Shown piece by piece: positions 1 through 5,633 of a stretch of 18,726 nt of DNA. The translations under genes and the position numbers were made by a program. Where the stretch lies: assembly GCA_900549885.1 (NCBI GenBank), contig URQA01000039.1, positions 1-18,726 of the forward strand. The letters are read 5' to 3'. This stretch comes from an uncultured Eubacteriales bacterium (GTDB lineage Bacteria > Bacillota > Clostridia > Oscillospirales > Oscillospiraceae). Numbering within the stretch: position 1 is the stretch's first letter; each line of letters begins with the position of its first letter. The notes beneath the pieces are model-generated. The model was not told where the DNA came from. It saw nothing but the letters and a program-made list of their open reading frames with translations, and made no database searches.

Positions 1-39
1 TGGGCAACCGTGTGGGTTCGACTCCCACTACCCGTACCA
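1..39 (+). tRNA. 3' part of a tRNA gene, isotype not determined (possibly Leu)
   Basis: The window opens inside a tRNA. A T arm is visible (GTGGG 12-16, loop TTCGACT 17-23, CCCAC 24-28), followed by the 3' acceptor strand TACCCGT (29-35), discriminator A (36) and an encoded CCA (37-39). The bases before the T arm (GGGCAACC) look like the distal side of a long variable arm, which would fit tRNA-Leu or another class II tRNA. The anticodon lies outside the window, so the isotype is a guess. Confidence 0.88.
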
Positions 40-75
40 CGTCGGAGCAAAGTTCGCTTTGCTCCGACGTTTTTT
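40..75 (+). terminator. Intrinsic terminator after the tRNA
   Basis: A perfect 12-bp stem (40-51 with 58-69) encloses the loop GTTCGC and is followed at once by six T (70-75). It begins directly after the tRNA CCA end, so it ends the tRNA transcript. Confidence 0.93.
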
Positions 76-216
76 ATGCCCGCGGCAAAAAGACGTGATC
101 TGCTCTCTCCCTTGCGCCCCTCTCCAAATCGCCCCCACTGTGCTGGGCTTCGATTTGATTCTGGCGCTTCACGGTATTTTTTCGTGCACAAAAAAGTACG
201 TTTTAACCGCCCCTTT

Positions 217-256
217 CAAAAGAAAGACATGACCAAAAAGTCATGTCTTTCTTTTG
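217..256. repeat. Perfect 17-bp inverted repeat, possible bidirectional terminator
   Basis: Arms 217-233 and 240-256 are perfectly complementary around a six-base loop (234-239). The outer parts of the arms are A-rich and T-rich, so on either strand the transcript would form a hairpin whose 3' arm is U-rich. No gene end lies next to it, so its role is open. It is the first of a string of hairpins running to about 395. Confidence 0.75.
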
Positions 257-263
257 GGGTTTC

Positions 264-395
264 GGCCGCTTTGCGGCCTCCTCCCCTTGGCATTTCAATG
301 CTCGGTCGGGCAAAGCCCTCCCTCCGCAATTCTTCGGTCCTACGGACCTGCGAACTTACGGCGCATCAGCGCCATCGGCCAGAAGGTCGGCGTTG
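264..395. repeat. String of short GC-rich hairpins in an intergenic region
   Basis: Short perfect stems follow each other closely: GGCCGC/GCGGCC (264-278), GGGC/GCCC (308-318), GGTCC/GGACC (336-348), GGCGC/GCGCC (360-373), and a weaker CGGCC/GGTCG near 376-392. Nothing here reads as a convincing gene. Regularly placed palindromes in an intergenic space suggest a dispersed repeat or a decayed structured element. A genome-wide copy count would be needed to call it a repeat family. Confidence 0.5.
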
Positions 396-550
396 AGTGC
401 GTTTTCGTCTACGAGAGGAAATGTCAATTTTAGTCGTTCCGTTCATAATAAAAGGCCATCCTTGGAGCACTCTCCGTAAGAACAGTGCCCCAAAGCTTTT
501 GTATTTTAATGTTTAATGTGATGTCGCTTGTTGGCTATATAGTTTTGAGA

Positions 551-688
551 TTAAGCCGTTTTTGCTTTGGTTCGTTCCCACTCTTCTAAATGCTCTTGGA
601 TCGCATTTTCCATTTCTTTAGGGGGAAATTTCCTTAAAATACCTACGCCGTTGTAGTATATGTCCATCATCAGATTGATCGTTTTCAT
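551..688 (-). CDS. Small hypothetical protein or gene remnant (45 aa)
   Basis: An ATG at 688 opens 45 codons ending at TAA 553-551. The product begins MKTINLMMDIYYNGVG and ends in a charged, probably helical tail (KEMENAIQEHLEEWERTKAK). The composition looks like real protein and the stretch is more AT-rich than the rest of the window. I see no good ribosome binding site upstream. I do not recognise the family. It could be a small gene, or the surviving end of a longer gene that entered next to the tRNA genes. Positions 400-838 hold nothing else that I can support apart from the terminator of tRNA-Ser. Confidence 0.35.
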   Translation of the reverse strand: MKTINLMMDIYYNGVGILRKFPPKEMENAIQEHLEEWERTKAKTA

Positions 689-781
689 TGCTTTACATCT
701 TAAATTCGATTTTTTTCAAGAATGTGTGAAAAAGAAGCGCGCCCCTTGGAGTCCTAATTTCCTTGTAAATCAAGGAAAGCA

Positions 782-835
782 AAAAACACCATTGATGTCC
801 AAACCTTATGAGGTTCAGCTGTCAATAGTGTTTTC
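782..835 (-). terminator. Intrinsic terminator after tRNA-Ser
   Basis: Read on the minus strand, a 10-bp stem (ACACTATTGA with TCAATGGTGT, including one G-T pair) is followed by a run of T. A second small hairpin (AACCT/AGGTT) sits inside its loop. It lies just past the CCA end of tRNA-Ser. Confidence 0.75.
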
Positions 836-838
836 AAG

Positions 839-927
839 TGGCGGAGACGGTGGGATTCGAACCCACGTGCCCTTGCGGACAACTTGATTTCGAGTCAAGC
901 TCGTTACAACCACTTCGATACGTCTCC
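839..927 (-). tRNA. tRNA-Ser(CGA)
   Basis: Minus-strand cloverleaf of 89 bases including an encoded CCA (841-839). The acceptor stem is GGAGACG/CGTCTCC with discriminator G (842). The anticodon stem CTTGA/TCAAG encloses the loop CTCGAAA, so the anticodon is CGA and reads UCG. The long variable arm (TTGTCCGCAAGGGCA region) is the class II mark expected for serine. The T arm is GTGGG-TTCGAAT-CCCAC. Confidence 0.96.
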
Positions 928-952
928 ATAACAAAAATATTCAGTTTTAGGC

Positions 953-1052
953 AAAAAAAGCATAATTTCACGCTAGCTTAGTTACACGCCACCTGGGTAA
1001 CGCTGCACATCAAGCTGTAAAACCGCAACTAATGCCCCCCGACCCTTGGTCT
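953..1052 (-). ncRNA. Possible small structured RNA or structured leader upstream of tRNA-Ser
   Basis: Between the minus-strand promoter (1059-1087) and tRNA-Ser lie about 125 transcribed bases. The middle can fold: TTAGTTGCG (1032-1024) pairs with TGTAACTAA (986-978) using G-T wobbles. A following AGCGT/ATGCT hairpin leads into seven T (959-953), which looks like a weak terminator. I could not match it to SRP RNA (no GGAAGGAAGCA-type loop), 6S RNA or a T-box. It may be an independent small RNA, or simply the 5' leader of the tRNA precursor. Confidence 0.35.
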
Positions 1053-1058
1053 CCTAAT

Positions 1059-1087
1059 AAGATACCCTATTTTTCTCAAAAAGTCAA
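1059..1087 (-). promoter_or_regulatory. Sigma-A-type promoter towards tRNA-Ser
   Basis: On the minus strand TTGACT (1087-1082) is followed after 17 bases by TATCTT (1064-1059). The start point would be near 1052, about 125 bases before the tRNA. It is divergent from the promoter of the M20 gene, with the two -35 boxes only about 7 bases apart. Confidence 0.65.
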
Positions 1088-1094
1088 TGAGACA

Positions 1095-1123
1095 TTGCAA
1101 TTTCTTCCCAATCGCCGTATACT
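1095..1123 (+). promoter_or_regulatory. Sigma-A-type promoter of the amidohydrolase operon
   Basis: TTGCAA (1095-1100), a 17-base spacer, then TATACT (1118-1123). The expected start is near 1130, leaving about 30 bases before the ATG at 1160, with the ribosome binding site AAAGGAG at 1146-1152. Confidence 0.7.
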
Positions 1124-1159
1124 TGATTTCTACACCATCCTTGCGAAAGGAGCCTGTCT

Positions 1160-2344
1160 ATGAATCTTGCCCAAACGGCGCTGGGCTTGCGGGACTACAT
1201 CCAATCCTGGCGGCGGCGCCTTCACCAATATCCTGAGCTCAGCCTTCAAGAAGTCCAGACGACCCAAGCCCTTGCGGAAGAGTTGGACCGCTTGGGCATT
1301 CCTGTCATCCGCTTTCCTGGCCACACTGGCCTTATAGGTGTCATCGCTGGATCATTCCCTGGGAAAACCGTTCTGCTCCGGGCTGACATTGATGCCCTTC
1401 CCATTCGGGAGAACACCGGCCTGCCCTATGCCGCTCAAAACGGCGCCATGCATGCCTGCGGCCACGACTGCCATGCCGCCATGCTGCTGGGAGCGGCAAG
1501 ACTTCTGCTGGAGCACCGGGAAGAACTGCCAGGTACGGTCCGACTGCTGTTCCAAGCCGCAGAGGAAACCTCCCATGGAGCGGAATATTTCATCTCCCAA
1601 GGTTGCCTGGATGGGGTGGATGCCGCTTTCGGCATACATATCTGGAGCGGCTTGACCGCCCCTCTCATCAGCGTGGAAGCGGGTCCCCGCATGGCTGCCT
1701 GCGATAATTTTGAGCTGGTGGTCCACGGAACTGCCGCCCACGGGGCCTCTCCCCATCTGGGCTGCGATGGAATCGCTGCGGCTGCTGCCGCGGTCACCGC
1801 CCTTCAAGGTTATGTGGCCCGGCGGCACGACGTATTCCAGCCTTTGGTCGTCACCATCGGCTCCATCCACGGCGGTGAAGCGCCCAATATCCTAGCGGAC
1901 ACTGTCACCCTGTCCGGCACCGCCCGGTGCTTCGACGAGGCGCTCCGCGCCCGGCTCCAGGGCGATCTGGAAGCCCTGTTCTCCGCCGCCTGCCTCCCCT
2001 ATGGCTGCACCGCCCAGCTCCACTGGCACAGTCTGGCCCCGGCGGTGGTCAACCATGACCCGCATCTGGTGGAGACCGGCCGGCAGGCCGCACGAAAGCT
2101 ATACGGCCCCCAGGGACTGGGCCACCTGGCCCCTCTGATGGTGTCAGAGGACTTTGCCTATTACAGCCAGCATGTACCCACCTTATTCTGTTTTCTGGGC
2201 GGGGGCAATCCGGAGATAAACGCTATTTATCCCCACCACAATGAATGTTTTCGCATTGACGAGGACGCCCTGCCCCGGGGTGCGGCCCTGTACGCTCAGT
2301 TCGCCTTGGACTATCTGAAAGGAGAAGCCGCCCATGAAGCCTAA
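1160..2344 (+). CDS. M20 family metallo-amidohydrolase (N-acyl amino acid or hippurate hydrolase type)
   Basis: The 394-residue length is normal for the M20D/AmhX/IAA-amidohydrolase-like family, which removes an acyl or aminoacyl group from amino acids or dipeptides in the cytoplasm using two metal ions. The metal-binding pattern is intact: HACGHDCH (98-105, ligands C100 and H102), the acidic pair E135-E136 in AAEE (general base and ligand), H160 in GIHIW, and H360 in YPHHN near the end. The inserted dimerisation domain would span roughly residues 180-290. There is no signal peptide. The ATG at 1160 has a good AAAGGAG site. The last 11 bases overlap the next gene, so the two are translationally coupled. 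The exact substrate (N-acetyl, hippurate, aminobenzoyl or peptide) cannot be read from sequence. Confidence 0.93.
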   Translation: MNLAQTALGLRDYIQSWRRRLHQYPELSLQEVQTTQALAEELDRLGIPVIRFPGHTGLIGVIAGSFPGKTVLLRADIDALPIRENTGLPYAAQNGAMHACGHDCHAAMLLGAARLLLEHREELPGTVRLLFQAAEETSHGAEYFISQGCLDGVDAAFGIHIWSGLTAPLISVEAGPRMAACDNFELVVHGTAAHGASPHLGCDGIAAAAAAVTALQGYVARRHDVFQPLVVTIGSIHGGEAPNILADTVTLSGTARCFDEALRARLQGDLEALFSAACLPYGCTAQLHWHSLAPAVVNHDPHLVETGRQAARKLYGPQGLGHLAPLMVSEDFAYYSQHVPTLFCFLGGGNPEINAIYPHHNECFRIDEDALPRGAALYAQFALDYLKGEAAHEA

Positions 2345-2999
2345 GATCCTGATCTCCAGTGAGCGTGATGACCCCTGCGCCAAGTATACCGCCGCCATCC
2401 TGGCCGCCGGAGGCCTGCCCACGGTGGCTTACTGTCCCCAGGTCTCCCTGGACTACGACGGGCTGCTCCTGTCCGGCGGTGGGGATATCGCCCCCCACCT
2501 GTTCGCGGCGGAGGATCAGGGTTCCCAGGACATCGACTACGACCGTGACATGGCGGAGCTGGAGCTGTTGGGGGCCTTTCTGGCCCTGGGCAAGCCGGTG
2601 CTGGGTATCTGCCGGGGCCATCAAGTCATCAACGTGGGACTGGGGGGCACCCTGACCCAGCACATCGGGGACGATCTGTGCCGCTTCCACCGCCGCACTC
2701 CGGACCATGAAGGCGATAAAGTACATACCGTTTACAGTGCGCCGGACAGCTGGTATCGCCAGACCTACGGCACGGTGTTCCCGGTGAACAGCTCCCACCA
2801 CCAGGCGGTGGACCAGCTGGGGGGCGGTCTGTCCCCGGTGCTGTGGTCGGAGGCGGGCATTGTGGAGGCAGTGGAGCACTCCAGCTTCCCCCTGATCTCC
2901 GTGCAGTTCCACCCGGAGCGGATGACCGGCGACTACGCCCGGCCGGACGCGGTGGACGGGGGCGCCATCTTCCGGCGGTATCTGGCCCTGTTCGAGTGA
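2334..2999 (+). CDS. Gamma-glutamyl-gamma-aminobutyrate hydrolase-like protein (peptidase C26, class I glutamine amidotransferase fold)
   Basis: A cytoplasmic enzyme of 221 residues, close to PuuD-like proteins but somewhat shorter (about 250 is usual). The family hydrolyses gamma-glutamyl amide bonds, as in polyamine or glutamyl-conjugate breakdown. The catalytic triad is visible: Cys93 in the nucleophile elbow GICRGHQ (91-97), and His193 and Glu195 in FHPE. The GGGD motif (48-51) and the NSSHHQ motif (near 152-157) are typical of the C26 group. The start codon lies inside the end of the M20 gene and GAAAGGAG (about 2318-2325) precedes it. The pairing with an amidohydrolase suggests two successive amide-bond cleavages on one class of substrate. 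That is inference. A terminator follows directly. Confidence 0.9.
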   Translation: MKPKILISSERDDPCAKYTAAILAAGGLPTVAYCPQVSLDYDGLLLSGGGDIAPHLFAAEDQGSQDIDYDRDMAELELLGAFLALGKPVLGICRGHQVINVGLGGTLTQHIGDDLCRFHRRTPDHEGDKVHTVYSAPDSWYRQTYGTVFPVNSSHHQAVDQLGGGLSPVLWSEAGIVEAVEHSSFPLISVQFHPERMTGDYARPDAVDGGAIFRRYLALFE

Positions 3000-3004
3000 A
3001 CGTC

Positions 3005-3040
3005 AAAATGGCTGACGGCTATATGCCGTCAGCCATTTTT
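3005..3040. terminator. Bidirectional intrinsic terminator between convergent operons
   Basis: A perfect 15-bp stem (3005-3019 with 3025-3039) encloses TATAT, with a T run on the plus side and AAAA at the other end. It lies between the plus-strand C26 gene (stop at 2999) and the minus-strand membrane gene (stop at 3063) and can serve both. Confidence 0.92.
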
Positions 3041-3062
3041 CCTTTACAGATATATCCTCCTG

Positions 3063-3635
3063 CTATGGGGCGACCGTCTCTGCTCTGGCGACAAAAAAGG
3101 GCTCTTGGCTGGACGCTAGAATCTCGCTGCCCCGGACCAGCGGCCCGTGGTAGGAATAGAGGTGATAGGAGCGCCCTTCCCCCCACGTCATGTCCACCTG
3201 GACCACCCTCTGCCCCTCGTAGCTCCCCACCCGCTCCCTGAGCCCGGCCTGGGCGAAGGCCGCCCACAGCAACCCCAAAAAGGAGCCAAAGAGCATCACA
3301 CTGATGAGGCAGTAAAGGGCCGCTGCCTGGGCCCAGACGGCCAGGTGCGGGACCAGCCGGGGCAGATACCGCACCGTCAGCACCCCGGCAGCCAGGCCGA
3401 AAGCCCAGGTGAGGGCGCACAGCACATTCAGCGGAGCCGTCCGCCAGGTCATCCCCTGGCCCGCCAGCAGCCAGTCCCCGCCAAAGAGGACGGCCGCACA
3501 CATCCCCACTGCCACTGTGACGGTCAGCAGCCCTTTTCGCCGTTCCCTGGCCAGGCGGATGAGACAAGCCAGAGCCATCCCCACCAGCAAGGCCAGCGGC
3601 ACCCACAGGAACGCCCAGATATATCCGCCGTTCAT
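3063..3635 (-). CDS. Hypothetical membrane protein, about four transmembrane segments (190 aa)
   Basis: I do not recognise the family. The product has hydrophobic segments near residues 5-27, 36-58, 68-89 and 100-130. A soluble, probably extracytoplasmic tail of about 60 residues follows (from 131), rich in aromatic and beta-type residues (VVQVDMTWGEGRSYHLYSY). I chose the ATG at 3635 because it overlaps the stop of the upstream lipoprotein gene as ATGA. That gives translational coupling, and the in-frame extension upstream reads as arginine- and glycine-rich shadow sequence. It is the last gene of a three-gene cluster of small envelope proteins and ends before the bidirectional terminator at 3005-3040. 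The cluster may form a membrane complex, but nothing in the sequence shows what it does. Confidence 0.72.
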   Translation of the reverse strand: MNGGYIWAFLWVPLALLVGMALACLIRLARERRKGLLTVTVAVGMCAAVLFGGDWLLAGQGMTWRTAPLNVLCALTWAFGLAAGVLTVRYLPRLVPHLAVWAQAAALYCLISVMLFGSFLGLLWAAFAQAGLRERVGSYEGQRVVQVDMTWGEGRSYHLYSYHGPLVRGSEILASSQEPFFVARAETVAP

Positions 3636-4045
3636 CCCGCGTCCTCCGGCCACTGTGTGCCGATCTCCAGCCTGATGTCTCCCCCGCTGTCCCGGGCGGC
3701 CACATACCACCGCTCCCCCTCCGCAGGGGCTTCCTCGACCGTGCAGGTGGCCAGGGGTGCGCCCTGTCCGTTCAGGCTGCTGCAAGCAACGACGGTCACC
3801 GGGTAGCCGTCCACCTCAAAGCCAAAGCTGTCTCCCCGGTCTATGGGGCTGCCGTCGGCGTTCTGGCAGCCCTGCAGAAAAGAACCACCATAACTATCAT
3901 AGACCACCACGCTGGCGATCTGGGCGTCCGAGCCGTTGACGAACACCAAATCCGCCTGTGCGCCGTTGTCGCTAAAAAAATACCCGCACCCGGCCAGCAA
4001 TAGTGCCAGGGCCATCCCCATCATCAGCATCGTCCATTTTTTCAT
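3632..4045 (-). CDS. Small hypothetical lipoprotein (137 aa)
   Basis: The N-terminus is a lipoprotein signal: two lysines, a hydrophobic stretch, then the lipobox LAGC with Cys20 as the lipidated residue. The mature part of about 117 residues is acidic and looks like a small beta domain (ADLVFVNGSDAQIASVVVYD and onward) with cysteines at 60, 88 and 101. I do not recognise the domain. The ribosome binding site AGGAGGG lies just upstream of the ATG at 4045. The stop overlaps the next membrane gene by four bases (ATGA) and the gene upstream ends 15 bases away, so these three genes are surely cotranscribed. An extracellular surface location is likely, and the function is unknown. Confidence 0.85.
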   Translation of the reverse strand: MKKWTMLMMGMALALLLAGCGYFFSDNGAQADLVFVNGSDAQIASVVVYDSYGGSFLQGCQNADGSPIDRGDSFGFEVDGYPVTVVACSSLNGQGAPLATCTVEEAPAEGERWYVAARDSGGDIRLEIGTQWPEDAG

Positions 4046-4060
4046 GCTTTGTCCCTCCTG

Positions 4061-4558
4061 TCAGGTATCCAATTCATAGTAGTATAGGGTCCCAGTCTGG
4101 CTATCGTAGATGGCCAGGGTGAAGTTCCAGGATCCCCGGTTGAACAGCCCGCTCTCATCTGTCGGGTCCTGGCTCTCACCGTGGCGGTCCCGGAAATAGT
4201 AGCAGCCCTGGTCCACCTCTGGAAAAAAAGGTTCCCCGTCCTCCCCCAGCGCCAGATTGTAGGTCACCCTGGCCAGGTTGTCTGTCAGGGGCAGGGGGTG
4301 CCAATACGGCCCGGTCATCTCACGTTCCAACGCTGGCCGATCCGTCTGCGGAAAGGTCATCACCACAAAGGTATCCCCGTCGCCTTGGAAGCCGCCGTGG
4401 GTATCCAGCTCCGACACCACCGTTCCGCCGGACAGGTCCAGCTCCAGCCGCTCTATCCCGGCCAGGTTCTCCCACCAGAAGTCCCATATCGAATAGGCCA
4501 GCAATCCCACGGCAGCCAGGATCACAGCCGCCCAGCCCGCCTTTTTCAACCGTTTCAT
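4061..4558 (-). CDS. Hypothetical membrane-anchored protein (165 aa)
   Basis: The product has a short basic N-terminus (MKRLKK), one hydrophobic helix (about 9-29) and an extracytoplasmic domain of about 135 residues rich in Asp, Gly and aromatics that ends YYYELDT. No family recognised. The start is placed at ATG 4558 because a strong site (AAGGGGGGAGC) lies immediately upstream. A longer in-frame reading to 4618 would run back across the terminator of the preceding gene. It is the first of three small envelope genes transcribed together with the lipoprotein and the four-helix protein. I see no convincing promoter in the short space upstream, so transcription may come through from the XRE gene by leaky termination. 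Confidence 0.75.
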   Translation of the reverse strand: MKRLKKAGWAAVILAAVGLLAYSIWDFWWENLAGIERLELDLSGGTVVSELDTHGGFQGDGDTFVVMTFPQTDRPALEREMTGPYWHPLPLTDNLARVTYNLALGEDGEPFFPEVDQGCYYFRDRHGESQDPTDESGLFNRGSWNFTLAIYDSQTGTLYYYELDT

Positions 4559-4585
4559 CCGCTCCCCCCTTTTGAAAAAGGGCGC

Positions 4586-4615
4586 AAAAAACCACCCCCA
4601 TGACCTGAGGGTGGT
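4586..4615 (-). terminator. Intrinsic terminator after the XRE gene
   Basis: On the minus strand ACCACCC (4615-4609) pairs with GGGTGGT (4597-4591) around a loop of 11 bases, followed by six T. It stands between the regulator gene and the three envelope genes and overlaps the ribosome-binding region of the next gene only slightly, so read-through could link the two groups. Confidence 0.75.
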
Positions 4616-4669
4616 CACGGAGCAAACCGCCCTATGTCCAGGCCCCTGCTCTTTGCAGTTCCAATGTCC

Positions 4670-4891
4670 CTATGCGTGCGCTTCTTCATCGGGGACATAT
4701 TCCAGAATATCCCCCGGCTGGCAGTCCAAGGCCTTGCAGATGGCCTCCAGGGTGGTGAAGCGCACCGCCCGGGCTTTGTTGTTCTTCAAAATGGACAGGT
4801 TGGCCAGGGTAATGTCCACCCGCTGGGACAGTTCATTGAGGGACATCTTCCGCCTGGCCATCATCACATCCAGATTGACTACAATCGCCAT
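4670..4891 (-). CDS. XRE/Cro-CI-type helix-turn-helix regulator (73 aa, YozG-like)
   Basis: A single-domain DNA-binding protein. The five-helix Cro/CI fold covers nearly all of it: the helix-turn-helix is around residues 17-42 (MSLNELSQRVDITLANLSIL), and FTTLEAICKALDCQPGDILEY is the conserved C-terminal part. Proteins of this size and type are commonly encoded next to DUF2975 membrane proteins, as here, where the start codon lies 12 bases after the stop of the membrane gene, with a G-rich ribosome binding site between. The pair probably acts as a small regulatory module in which the membrane protein may modulate the regulator. The mechanism has not been shown to my knowledge. It may also control its own promoter at 5524-5552. 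Confidence 0.92.
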   Translation of the reverse strand: MAIVVNLDVMMARRKMSLNELSQRVDITLANLSILKNNKARAVRFTTLEAICKALDCQPGDILEYVPDEEAHA

Positions 4892-4903
4892 GTCCCCGCC
4901 CCC

Positions 4904-5494
4904 TCAGATGGTCAGATCGTTGTCCGCCTTTAGCTCCGCCGCCTGGCGGAACAGGGCGGACATGACCATACACAGCAGCCCGGCCAGCAGGAAAACTGGT
5001 ACGAACAGGGCATTGTAGGTCAAAACCGGTCCGATGGAACAGTAGTACACAATGCCCCAAACGGTCCGGGCCAGGGCCGCCCCGGAGATGATGAAACAGC
5101 ACACTGCCGCCCGCCTGAGGTTGGCGGCATTGGCCAAGGTGAAGGGCTCCCCCTTCATGATGGTGTCCAGCACCCGCTTTCCCTGCCACAGAATGATAGC
5201 GGTGCAGATTCCGCAGGCCCAGAGGAACAGGGTGAGGACAGCGGTATAGGCATCCATCCATACATACCAGACAGCCATAACGAAAAACAGAGGAACTGAT
5301 TTTAAGCCTACTCCTTCGTATCCAGGCAAATCCAACGCACCCATGATGACTTTTGAAATCGTTTCATATCCGCCATCTTGGAACAATGCCACAGCCCCCG
5401 GCACAAAAACCAGTGCCACGATGTTGCACACGAACACCACGATCACCAGCACCCGCAGCACTTGGGCCAGCTTCTGCACCTTGGTACGCTCCAC
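4904..5494 (-). CDS. DUF2975 family membrane protein (196 aa)
   Basis: The product has four hydrophobic segments (about 11-33, 66-103 in two parts or one long stretch, 128-150 and 158-181) and the family-typical cytoplasmic stretch with GEPFTLANAANLRRAA (115-130). DUF2975 proteins are found next to short XRE regulators. Their function is not established. The start is set at GTG 5494, eight bases after a perfect AGGAGG (about 5503-5508). The upstream in-frame GTG at 5533 lies in the expected promoter and transcription start region and has no binding site. The gene heads the transcription unit driven by the promoter at 5524-5552. Confidence 0.82.
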   Translation of the reverse strand: MERTKVQKLAQVLRVLVIVVFVCNIVALVFVPGAVALFQDGGYETISKVIMGALDLPGYEGVGLKSVPLFFVMAVWYVWMDAYTAVLTLFLWACGICTAIILWQGKRVLDTIMKGEPFTLANAANLRRAAVCCFIISGAALARTVWGIVYYCSIGPVLTYNALFVPVFLLAGLLCMVMSALFRQAAELKADNDLTI

Positions 5495-5523
5495 GGCGCA
5501 TCCCTCCTTTTCCTTCTGAAGGT

Positions 5524-5552
5524 AAGATAACACAGCATCAATTGTTTGTCAA
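5524..5552 (-). promoter_or_regulatory. Promoter of the DUF2975-XRE operon
   Basis: On the minus strand a perfect TTGACA (5552-5547), a 17-base spacer and TATCTT (5529-5524). It overlaps an AT-rich run with repeated CAAT/ATTG boxes (5539-5586), a plausible binding region for the XRE protein of the same operon. Confidence 0.8.
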
Positions 5553-5587
5553 TTATTTTTTATTGTTTTTCAATAAATTGTTATTGT

Positions 5588-5614
5588 AAAAAGGAGACGG
5601 TCGCTTCCGTCTCC
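5588..5614 (-). terminator. Intrinsic terminator after the CPBP protease gene
   Basis: An 8-bp stem (5593-5600 with 5607-5614, GGAGACGG/CCGTCTCC) around TCGCTT is followed on the minus strand by five T (5592-5588). The gene stop is 20 bases upstream. Confidence 0.88.
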
Positions 5615-5633
5615 CTTTTCATAGAACATATTT

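Noticed and set aside
217..395. Possible CRISPR array
   Set aside because: The hairpins differ from one another. There is no repeated unit of constant sequence, no constant spacer length and no cas genes.
10..479. Two overlapping plus-strand frames (128 and 78 codons) near the left edge
   Set aside because: The first reads through the tRNA and its terminator. Both cross the hairpin string and show Arg/Pro/Ser-rich, non-protein-like composition.
660..887. Plus-strand frame of 75 codons
   Set aside because: Its end lies inside the tRNA-Ser gene and it crosses the tRNA terminator. The closing GGIRTHVPLRTT is the familiar false translation of a tRNA.
953..1052. Signal recognition particle RNA or 6S RNA
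   Set aside because: The conserved GGAAGGAAGCA-type tetraloop region of SRP RNA is missing, and the long rod with central bubble of 6S RNA is not seen.
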